Assembly: GCA_020854925.1 (NCBI GenBank)
Contig: JAHKLV010000134.1
Location: forward strand, 1-5,067
Length of the DNA stretch: 5,067 bases
Source of the DNA: Candidatus Methanofastidiosia archaeon
GTDB taxonomy: Archaea > Methanobacteriota_B > Thermococci > Methanofastidiosales > NM3
Reading direction: 5' to 3'
Shown here: piece after piece, positions 1 through 5,067 of the stretch
Numbering within the stretch: the stretch's first letter is position 1
How the letters are laid out: the number at the start of each line of letters is the position of its first letter
The notes under the pieces: generated by a model
Seen by the model: the letters and a program-made list of their open reading frames with translations, nothing else
The model's database searches: none
What the model was told of the DNA's origin: nothing
Made by a program: the position numbers and the translations under genes

Positions 1-696
1 ACCATCGTCGACTACAAGTCGTCACTGACGCCGCTGACGCCCTCGGGCGCCATGAAGCGCATGCAACCCGCGCTTTCGGGCGATGAAGTGGACTACCAGC
101 CGCTCGTCTACCTTGCCAAGCTGCGTAAGGAAACCCCGGGAACCACGCTCACGTTCCTGTATGTCTACCCCCTTGGGGCCAAGCATGAAATGATGCGGGG
201 AAAGGGCAGCGTGGAAGACCTCCTCCTGAAGGTGGTGTACCGGCCCTACTCCTTTGCATCATTCCTGGAAACGCCGTCATCGCTCGAGTGCTTTGCGACA
301 TCGAAGGACCGGACGGCATTCCTTAACGACAAAGGCTGCGAGAGGATTGCCCGGTGGGTTTCCGAACATCCGTTTCCCGATCCGCTCCGCGGGGCAGGAA
401 CCCGTGAACTGACCGCCTACACCGAAGCGCTTTCGGCGGCTTTCGGCTCAGAAAAGGGGGCGCAAAGCCTCGTATCCGACATCGCCGCATTCAGGAAAGG
501 CAAGGCCGGGTACAACAAGGCAACCCGGGCGGTCTACCTCTTCGAGGACGACCTGGACGCGTTCCTATCCTTTGTCGATACGCAGCTGTCACGGATGCGC
601 GAATGCCTGCGCACCGGCTTTTCACGGGAACCACTGAGTACATCGCTGTGCGGGTCATGCGAATACCGTGACCTGTGCTGCGGGGGGTGGGACTGA
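1..696 (+). CDS. AddB/RecB-like PD-(D/E)XK nuclease with C-terminal Fe-S cysteine cluster (5' partial)
   Basis: The frame is open from base 1, so the gene starts upstream; 231 codons and a TGA stop are visible. The first residues read IVDYKSS, which is the D-x-K motif of the PD-(D/E)XK nuclease fold (D4, K6). A QPLVY segment follows (Q33, Y37), the Q-x3-Y motif typical of RecB/AddB/Cas4 nucleases. The C-terminus carries C217-x2-C220-x5-C226 plus an adjacent C227. In AddB proteins three cysteines with exactly this spacing, plus one cysteine before the nuclease core, hold a 4Fe-4S cluster; the fourth would lie outside the window. The stop overlaps the start of a helicase-nuclease gene, as in addB-addA operons. 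The inferred role is the second nuclease subunit of a break-resection complex, cutting the strand opposite to the one cut by its partner. The N-terminal part, which would be helicase-like in AddB, is not visible. A stand-alone RecB/Cas4-like nuclease is less likely given the neighbour. Confidence 0.85.
   Translation, partial: TIVDYKSSLTPLTPSGAMKRMQPALSGDEVDYQPLVYLAKLRKETPGTTLTFLYVYPLGAKHEMMRGKGSVEDLLLKVVYRPYSFASFLETPSSLECFATSKDRTAFLNDKGCERIARWVSEHPFPDPLRGAGTRELTAYTEALSAAFGSEKGAQSLVSDIAAFRKGKAGYNKATRAVYLFEDDLDAFLSFVDTQLSRMRECLRTGFSREPLSTSLCGSCEYRDLCCGGWD
683..690 (+). promoter_or_regulatory. Ribosome binding site for the helicase-nuclease gene
   Basis: The stretch GGGGGTGG lies inside the last codons of the upstream nuclease gene. 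It matches the GGAGGTG core complementary to the 3' end of 16S rRNA with one mismatch. About 8 bases separate its GG core from the ATG at 696. This supports ATG 696 over the in-frame GTG at 675, which would give a 22-base overlap and lacks a comparable site. Confidence 0.6.
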
Positions 697-3575
697 TGGT
701 GGACAACAGGGAACAGGATGAGGTGGTCAACACCATCAACGGCGTCATCGCCGTTGACGCCGGGCCGGGGACGGGGAAGACCTACACCATCACGAGGCGC
801 TACATGCGCATACTCGAGCGCCGCCCCGACCTAACACCGCGGGACATCATAGTCCTCACCTTCACGCGCAACGCGGCGGAAAACATGAAGGAAAAGATTG
901 TGAACGCGCTCCTCGACTCGCCGTATGCCCTTGACCTCATGGCCCTTTCAATCTCGACCTTCCATTCGTTTTGCAACACGGTGCTCTCCGCGGAACCAAC
1001 CAACGCCCCCCGCCATCTCGGCATCGATGAGACCCTCTCCCGCGGATACCGCATCGTGCAGACAGACGTCCTTGAGCGGACGTTTTTCAAGCGGGTCTTT
1101 GATGCCTTCAAGGAAGAACATGAAGACGCGTACCGAGACATTTTCTGTATCGTGGGCGGCGCGTACGCCGAGGTGCTTGCCATCATACGCCGCCTGCTGT
1201 CCCGCGGCATCTTTCCCACGGCTGACGGCTGGTTCCTTGAGGGCGAAAAGCTCCTCGACGGCGACCCAGAAGCGTTTTTGGACCTGGTCGGCAGGCTCAA
1301 CGAACCGGGCCAAGGTGCCACGAAGCCGGTGCAGTCGCCCCTGCGCAGGCGATTCGGCCCGGTAAGCCAGAACGCTGTCTGCCTCGACCTTCCCAACGAC
1401 CTGTACCTTCCGCTCAACCTCGAACCCCGGCGGCTGGAGGAGGCGGCACGGGAGGACCGCGGCAGGCTCAAGGCGTTTGTGCATGACATATATCTTGCCT
1501 ACATCAGGAAGTCGGTGGAAGAAAATCACCTCTGTTTCGATTTCCTTACCATGTTTGCCTTCCTCCAGCTCTATCATGACCCCGGGCTTCGCGCCTCGGT
1601 CGCCGTGCCCTATGTCATGATAGACGAATTCCAGGACACGAACGACATGCAGCTCATGCTTACGCTCATGCTCCTGCGCGAGCCGAATCTGTGCGTGGTC
1701 GGTGATTGGAAGCAAGGCATCTATGGATTCAGGAACGCCACCATCGAAAACATCGTCAACTTTCCCGAAAAGGTCAGGGAGGCTGCATCCGCTCTCAACA
1801 GGGGCAAAAGGCGCGTACCCGACCTTCCCGAACCCCGCTTGATGGGATTTGTCCTCAATTTCCGGAGCTCGCAGGCGCTCCTTGACGCAGCGCCGCAGGC
1901 ACTTCTCATTCCTGCCACGAAAGACGAGCCCTTCGACCCAGACGAGACAGACGCCCGCATCCTACGCCTGGTGGCACACCACGAGTACGGCCCGCACACC
2001 GGCTTGCGCTGCTACCGCGCCGCATCGAAGGAGGATGAGACTGCCCTTGTCCTTGCGGTCATCCAAGATATCGTCCAGGGCACCTCGTACCGCATCATGG
2101 ACCCTGCCACCGGGACGACACGCACCCCCGCCTACGGGGACATTGCCGTGCTCACCCGTACGAGGGATGTTGGCATCCGGCTCAGGGAGCAGGGGCTTTC
2201 GGCCGGCATCCCCATAAACTACGACGGGGGCATCGAGCTTTTCGCCACACGCGAGGGGGCGCTGCTCCTCGCGTGGTTGCGGGTGCTCTCTTACCGGCAC
2301 GACGCCAGGGGCTGGACCGTGCTTCTCGAACACGCAGGCTGTACTTTTACGGAAAAGCGGCGTATCCTTAGGACGACCCCGCGCGAGAAACGCCCCTATC
2401 CCCCCTTGCTAAGCGACGCGCGGGGCCGGCTCCTGCGACACAAGGCCAACATCGTCGAGCTGGTGACCCAGGTCTTTTATGAGTCGGGGCTGCGTACCGC
2501 CGTCTCTGAAGCCATCATACATGTGGTGCGCACCCTCTTTGACGCATACCCGCTCTCGCTTGAGGAGCTGGTCACGTATGTGGAGGACAATATTACGAAT
2601 CGCGAGCAGTATGACGTCGGCCTGGTTACGACACCGGATGCGGTCACCGTCCAGACCATTCATGGGTCAAAGGGGCTCGAATACCCGGTCGTCATCATTG
2701 CCGACTGCAACAAGAACAGATTCCCGGCACAGGGCGGGGACAGCGACGCCATGTACCTTGACGACACAGGGGGGCTACGGTGCAAGAAGGTATACGGGAC
2801 AATTGGACCCTACCACTGCATACACCCCAGCTGGAAGACACGCCTTGTCAACGCTACCCGCATTCCCTCGTACGACGAGGAACGGCGCCTCTTTTTTGTC
2901 GCCATCACACGGGCAAAGCAGTACGTTGTCCTTACCGCCGCCGACACGCCGTCACCATTTTTCGACGCTGTGTGCACGTGCGAGGACATCCCGCCACCGA
3001 TGCGCCCCGTGCCGGCGCCGCATGCACATAAGGAAGCACCCCTTCCACCCCCTGCATCCCAGGGAAAAGGCGCGCCCGCCGTGCTGTCAGCCCACGATAT
3101 CATGGGAGCGTATGCACTCGATACGGGCAGGGGAACAGCATACGGCATCATGGTACATCACATGGCCGAGCGGATGGCTCGAGGACTTGACGTACGGGGG
3201 CCGCAGGAAGTCCGTCTCCGCCTCGATGCCCTGTTAGCTTCGCTTAGGGGGGCGACGCTGCACACGGAGGTAGACTGTATGATCCCCCTGGGGGGCGCCA
3301 TGGTGCGGGGCACCATCGACCTTTTGGCAGACTTTGGCGACCGATTTGCCATCTACGACTACAAGACCGACCTCACGACGGATAACGTGCCTGCATACAG
3401 CATCCAGCTATCGGTCTACTATCATGCTGCCCGGGACTATTTGAAAAAAGAGGGAACATGCCACCTTGTCTTTGTAGAGCAGGACAGCACGGTGGATGTC
3501 GCCCCCCTCGGGAAGGATGCCCTCGGGGAGCGGGTGCGGATGTATCTGGAAGGGGATACCCTTCACGGTTCGTAG
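696..3575 (+). CDS. AddA-like UvrD/RecB-family helicase-nuclease
   Basis: This is a 959-residue superfamily 1A helicase fused to a PD-(D/E)XK nuclease. The helicase motifs appear in order: Q-motif-like NREQ (4-7), Walker A GPGTGKT (23-29, K28), Ia VLTFT (53-57), Ib STFHSF (87-92), Walker B DEFQD (310-314), III GDWKQGIYGFRNA (336-348; N347 where Gly is usual), IV LNFRSS (387-392), V TIHGSKGLEY (654-663) and VI EERRLFFVAITRAK (728-741). A Pro/Ala-rich linker (about 764-796) leads to the nuclease domain, which has the G-x3-H element (H821), E858, D874, D888-Y-K890 and Q904-x3-Y908, so the catalytic set looks intact. There is no C-terminal cysteine cluster, as expected for AddA rather than AddB. 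It is shorter than typical bacterial AddA (about 1,200 residues). By family it unwinds DNA ends and degrades the strands using ATP. ATG 696 overlaps the upstream stop as TGATG, implying translational coupling. The 3' end overlaps the convergent flavin reductase gene by 13 bp. A RecB-like or solitary UvrD-nuclease assignment is possible. Confidence 0.93.
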   Translation: MVDNREQDEVVNTINGVIAVDAGPGTGKTYTITRRYMRILERRPDLTPRDIIVLTFTRNAAENMKEKIVNALLDSPYALDLMALSISTFHSFCNTVLSAEPTNAPRHLGIDETLSRGYRIVQTDVLERTFFKRVFDAFKEEHEDAYRDIFCIVGGAYAEVLAIIRRLLSRGIFPTADGWFLEGEKLLDGDPEAFLDLVGRLNEPGQGATKPVQSPLRRRFGPVSQNAVCLDLPNDLYLPLNLEPRRLEEAAREDRGRLKAFVHDIYLAYIRKSVEENHLCFDFLTMFAFLQLYHDPGLRASVAVPYVMIDEFQDTNDMQLMLTLMLLREPNLCVVGDWKQGIYGFRNATIENIVNFPEKVREAASALNRGKRRVPDLPEPRLMGFVLNFRSSQALLDAAPQALLIPATKDEPFDPDETDARILRLVAHHEYGPHTGLRCYRAASKEDETALVLAVIQDIVQGTSYRIMDPATGTTRTPAYGDIAVLTRTRDVGIRLREQGLSAGIPINYDGGIELFATREGALLLAWLRVLSYRHDARGWTVLLEHAGCTFTEKRRILRTTPREKRPYPPLLSDARGRLLRHKANIVELVTQVFYESGLRTAVSEAIIHVVRTLFDAYPLSLEELVTYVEDNITNREQYDVGLVTTPDAVTVQTIHGSKGLEYPVVIIADCNKNRFPAQGGDSDAMYLDDTGGLRCKKVYGTIGPYHCIHPSWKTRLVNATRIPSYDEERRLFFVAITRAKQYVVLTAADTPSPFFDAVCTCEDIPPPMRPVPAPHAHKEAPLPPPASQGKGAPAVLSAHDIMGAYALDTGRGTAYGIMVHHMAERMARGLDVRGPQEVRLRLDALLASLRGATLHTEVDCMIPLGGAMVRGTIDLLADFGDRFAIYDYKTDLTTDNVPAYSIQLSVYYHAARDYLKKEGTCHLVFVEQDSTVDVAPLGKDALGERVRMYLEGDTLHGS
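736..757 (+). repeat. Perfect inverted repeat near the 5' end of the helicase gene
   Basis: TCAACGGCG and its exact reverse complement CGCCGTTGA are separated by the loop TCAT. The repeat starts 40 bases after the A of the ATG, just before the Walker A codons. It could form a 9-bp hairpin in the mRNA. It lies wholly within coding sequence (residues about 14-21), so codon constraint or chance is a sufficient explanation, and no regulatory role is claimed. Confidence 0.4.
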
Positions 3576-4129
3576 GTGGCGCCGATATTCCAGGCATCGC
3601 CCACCTTTTCTCCAATACCCCAGTAGGTCCTAGAACCGGTGGCGTAGAGGATAGGGCGCATCTTCTCGATATCCGGTGCCCCATCCGTGAGCGCATCACC
3701 CGATACGTAGCACTGGACAACCTCGCCGATGACGATGGCGTCCTTGCCCCCGATATCGAGGCGCTTGGCGACACGGCAAGCAAGGTTGACAGGGCACTCG
3801 CGTATGAGCGGTGCATGGTCACATTCGCCGTAGAAGACGTCAAACACACCGGACTTGTCTGTCGTGGCACCGCTGTGCATCCCGACGTAGTCGGTACGAG
3901 CCACCAGATTCTCCGAGGGGATATTGATGCTAAATGACCCGTGCTCCTCGATGCCGCGCATGGTGTAGTGGCCGGGATTCGAACCGATTGCCACCATGGC
4001 GGGGCCGTTGTTGACGACGCCGCAGTAGGCTATGGTCATGAAGGTAGGTGCGCCTTCCACGTCGGCGCCCACGATGGCCGCCGGCATGGGAAACACGAAC
4101 GGTACTGAACCCATTTTCACCTTTTCCAT
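3563..4129 (-). CDS. Flavin reductase family protein (flavoredoxin-like, FMN-binding split barrel)
   Basis: This 188-residue protein resembles the flavoredoxin/flavin reductase-like family (COG1853), usually 160-200 residues. Recognisable family segments are the N-terminal FPMPAAIVGA strand (13-22), TFMTIAYCG with Cys36 (29-37), FSINIPSENLV (66-76), DYVGMHSG...DK (80-92), PLIRECPVNLACRV (107-120), GEVV (135-138) and the C-terminal YW (169-170). Members bind FMN in a split beta-barrel dimer and act as cytosolic NAD(P)H:flavin reductases or electron carriers; the partner cannot be told from sequence. ATG 4129 is preferred because MEKVKMG resembles family N-termini and GTGAT (4133-4137) provides a ribosome binding site 3 bases upstream. 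A second ATG at 4114, preceded by GGTGA, is a weaker alternative. The gene appears monocistronic, with a TATA-like element upstream. Its 3' end overlaps the convergent helicase gene. No functional link to DNA repair is evident. Confidence 0.9.
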   Translation of the reverse strand: MEKVKMGSVPFVFPMPAAIVGADVEGAPTFMTIAYCGVVNNGPAMVAIGSNPGHYTMRGIEEHGSFSINIPSENLVARTDYVGMHSGATTDKSGVFDVFYGECDHAPLIRECPVNLACRVAKRLDIGGKDAIVIGEVVQCYVSGDALTDGAPDIEKMRPILYATGSRTYWGIGEKVGDAWNIGATYEP

Positions 4130-4212
4130 ACTATCACAGAATGGAATAGAAGGTTAAGTACATAAATATAACGCTTCATGTAGAGATAAACCCTAATATG
4201 GAACAGGATTCC
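4130..4212. other. Intergenic gap, AT-rich
   Basis: This is the only clear non-coding stretch in the window, 83 bases between the flavin reductase start and the stop of the zinc-motif gene upstream on the same strand. It is visibly richer in A and T than the flanking genes. It holds a TATA-like element and a ribosome binding site for the flavin reductase. I see no stem-loop or strong poly-T terminator for the upstream operon, so read-through into the flavin reductase gene is possible. Confidence 0.6.
4162..4172 (-). promoter_or_regulatory. Candidate archaeal TATA box for the flavin reductase gene
   Basis: On the minus strand this reads GTTATATTTAT, close to an archaeal TATA element. If transcription starts about 25 bases downstream of its centre, the start would be near 4142. 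That leaves a leader of roughly a dozen bases containing the GTGAT ribosome binding site. No convincing BRE is seen upstream. In a bacterium the internal TATATT could instead be a -10 box, but no good -35 partner is visible. Confidence 0.45.
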
Positions 4213-4695
4213 TCATTCTTCCGGCACCGAAGGTGTGTGCCGCGGGCAGCGCTCATTCGGGCAGGTGCCGTCGGGAGAAAACGGCGTATAGCACAGGGGA
4301 CAGCTGTCGCTCCACTTCGTGAAGTAACCGTTGGGGAGACGGTACGTCTTAAAAAGATCCACAAGCTGCGAGGTGAACGATTCCCGGTCTTCGACCGACA
4401 CAAACACGGCTTCATAGTCAAAGGACAGGCGGGCCGACCCGCAGGGCATGACCCATTTGCCATCCTCAAGGCGATATCCATCAGCAATATCCAGGAAAAG
4501 CCGCGGCACAAACACATCGGCCTGTGTCTGGTCGCCATCAGGTCCGTCTGAAAGAAGGCAATTGATGTTGTAGAGGTATTCAGCCACTGCCTGTTCGAGT
4601 GCGCCGTTACCTGGTGCGTACTCCCTCACGGCTTCCTCAAGACGGCGGGAGAGCGAGATGAGGGTGGAGCGTACCGCCCCCTCCCGGGCGGTCAA
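4213..4695 (-). CDS. Hypothetical protein with C-terminal Cys-rich zinc-binding-like motif
   Basis: This is a 160-residue protein I do not recognise. The N-terminal 50 residues look helical (amphipathic segments about 8-25 and 32-48). The middle (about 60-115) looks like a mixed strand/helix domain rich in aromatic residues. Near the end is C132-x2-C135-x9-C145-x4-C150 followed by H153, the pattern of a small zinc ribbon or knuckle; C135 and C145 are separated by a turn-like FSPDGT segment. There is no signal peptide or membrane segment. The start is a TTG at 4695 that overlaps the stop of the preceding gene as TTGA; no ATG or GTG lies nearby in frame. A strong GGAGG site 7 bases upstream supports the TTG. 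It is the last gene of a three-gene overlapping operon with helical-repeat proteins, suggesting a shared assembly. Metal binding is inferred from the motif only, and a role in protein or nucleic acid binding would be a guess. Confidence 0.8.
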   Translation of the reverse strand: MTAREGAVRSTLISLSRRLEEAVREYAPGNGALEQAVAEYLYNINCLLSDGPDGDQTQADVFVPRLFLDIADGYRLEDGKWVMPCGSARLSFDYEAVFVSVEDRESFTSQLVDLFKTYRLPNGYFTKWSDSCPLCYTPFSPDGTCPNERCPRHTPSVPEE

Positions 4696-4913
4696 GTGCG
4701 ACCCTCCTTCTTCTTATGCTCCAGCGCCTTTATCAGGTCCCTCGCCTCGTTGACATAAGGCGGCGCCATATACCCGTCGCTTGCGATATTGTAGAGGCAT
4801 TCCAGCGCCTCAACCGTTCCAAGCTCTGCTATGGCCCGCATGGCCGCTATCTTCTCCTCATGAGGGGTGTGGTAGCTCCGGGCAGTCCGGTACAGGTCCC
4901 ACAAGGTCGTCAC
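4692..4913 (-). CDS. Small HEAT-like helical repeat protein, function unknown
   Basis: This is a 73-residue protein. Residues 18-66 read as three helices (about 18-31, 34-46 and 52-66). The pattern A-x2-A-I-x2-L-G-x3-A-L-x2-L-x2-I resembles the HEAT-like repeats seen in PBS-lyase-type and other alpha-solenoid proteins. It is short enough to hold only one to one and a half repeats, so it probably packs against a partner. The C-terminus is basic (HKKKEGR). The GTG start at 4913 overlaps the stop of the preceding LRV-repeat gene as GTGA, with GAGG (4922-4925) 8 bases upstream as a modest ribosome binding site. An in-frame TGA at 4926-4928 rules out a longer N-terminus. Its own stop overlaps the next gene's TTG. 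The likely role is a protein-protein interaction or scaffold component, inferred from the fold type and coupled neighbours only. Confidence 0.78.
   Translation of the reverse strand: MTTLWDLYRTARSYHTPHEEKIAAMRAIAELGTVEALECLYNIASDGYMAPPYVNEARDLIKALEHKKKEGRT
4703..4707 (-). promoter_or_regulatory. Ribosome binding site that fixes the TTG start of the zinc-motif gene
   Basis: GGAGG on the minus strand (AAGGAGGG in context) lies 7 bases before the TTG at 4695. It is embedded in the Lys-Glu-Gly codons at the 3' end of the HEAT-like gene. Its strength and ideal spacing are the main reason to accept a rare TTG start at a stop/start overlap. Confidence 0.75.
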
Positions 4914-5067
4914 GTGCTCCGCCTCTCATCCCGGGCTACGAGCGCCTCGCGGGCCCTGTTTCGCACCATATCCAGCTCATCCTCCGCGAGGGATTCGAGA
5001 AGGTCGAGCGGAGTTGACGGATTGCGCGCCACGTTGACGCGAACCTCGTAGAAATAATCCTTCGCCA
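4910..5067 (-). CDS. C-terminal end of a variant leucine-rich (LRV) repeat protein (5' partial)
   Basis: On the minus strand a frame open to the window edge gives 51 residues ending at TGA (4910-4912). Bases 5066-5067 belong to the previous, incomplete codon. The segment VNVARNPSTPLDLLESLAED followed by VRNRAREAL fits the LRV repeat pattern (V-A-x-N-P-x-T-P-x2-L-L-x2-L-A-x-D, then V-R). LRV repeats are pairs of short helices that stack into a solenoid; some LRV proteins carry an N-terminal Fe-S cluster, which would lie outside this window. The end is highly charged (ARDERRST). The stop overlaps the GTG start of the small HEAT-like gene by four bases (GTGA), so the two are co-transcribed and probably translationally coupled. 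The other two frames on this strand run into stops before 4910. How many more repeats or which catalytic domain lie upstream cannot be seen. Confidence 0.75.
   Translation of the reverse strand, partial: AKDYFYEVRVNVARNPSTPLDLLESLAEDELDMVRNRAREALVARDERRST

Noticed and set aside
1..696. Reading the first gene as a CRISPR Cas4 nuclease
   Set aside because: Cas4 shares the nuclease motifs and cysteines, but there is no CRISPR array or cas gene here. More than 175 residues lie between the Q-x3-Y motif and the C-terminal cysteines, longer than I expect for Cas4, and the AddA-like partner follows directly.
948..1715. Long minus-strand open frame (255 codons) opposite the helicase gene
   Set aside because: It lies entirely opposite a gene with unmistakable helicase motifs and shows no recognisable domain. 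Long antisense frames are common opposite GC-rich genes. The frame at 800-1489 is rejected for the same reason.
2479..3237. Plus-strand frame of 252 codons inside the helicase gene
   Set aside because: It overlaps helicase motifs V and VI in another frame, and its composition (Arg, Ser, Thr, Pro, His rich) is that of a shadow frame.
3300..3316. Inverted repeat ATGGTGC-GGG-GCACCAT within the helicase gene
   Set aside because: It has only 7-bp arms within nuclease-domain codons (M-V-R-G-T-I), and with no contextual reason for function it is best read as chance.
3458..3937. Plus-strand frame of 159 codons across the helicase/flavin reductase junction
   Set aside because: It is antisense to the well-supported flavin reductase gene and has no family resemblance. 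The opposing minus-strand frame at 3373-3870 is rejected likewise.
4198..4551. Plus-strand frame of 117 codons starting just right of the TATA-like element
   Set aside because: The AT-rich element could be read in either direction, but this frame has no good ribosome binding site and lies opposite the zinc-motif gene, whose start, overlap and cysteine pattern are better supported.
1..5067. tRNA/rRNA genes, CRISPR arrays, insertion sequences, attachment sites
   Set aside because: I found no array of regularly spaced repeats, no transposase-like frame with terminal repeats, and no tRNA-like clover-leaf. Nearly all of the window is accounted for by protein-coding genes.

Overview
The window looks like a chromosomal segment of a moderately GC-rich prokaryote, most likely a euryarchaeon. 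Supporting signs are GGAGG/GGTGAT-type ribosome binding sites, an AT-rich TATA-like element in the only real intergenic gap, regular use of AGG (Arg) and some ATA (Ile) codons, and a flavoredoxin-type flavin reductase of a style common in methanogens. No RNA gene or other lineage marker is present, so a bacterial origin is not excluded. Every stretch longer than about 100 bases is coding.

Left part (1-3575, + strand): the 3' end of an AddB/RecB-like PD-(D/E)XK nuclease with a C-terminal iron-sulfur cysteine cluster. It is followed at a TGATG stop/start overlap by a complete 959-residue AddA-like UvrD-family helicase with its own C-terminal nuclease domain. Gene order, translational overlap and the two-nuclease arrangement match AddAB, the helicase-nuclease that resects DNA double-strand breaks for recombination. 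In archaea this work is usually assigned to Mre11-Rad50 and HerA-NurA.

Middle (3563-4129, - strand): a 188-residue flavin reductase/flavoredoxin-like FMN-binding protein. It converges on the helicase gene and overlaps its 3' end by 13 bp. It appears to have its own promoter in the 83-bp AT-rich gap at 4130-4212.

Right part (4213-5067, - strand): three consecutive genes joined by 4-base stop/start overlaps (GTGA, then TTGA). In transcription order they are the C-terminal end of a protein with a variant leucine-rich (LRV) repeat, a 73-residue HEAT-like helical protein, and a 160-residue protein of unknown function ending in a Cys-rich zinc-binding-like motif. The tight coupling suggests that the three products act together. 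Their function cannot be read from the sequence, and this is the least explained part of the window.
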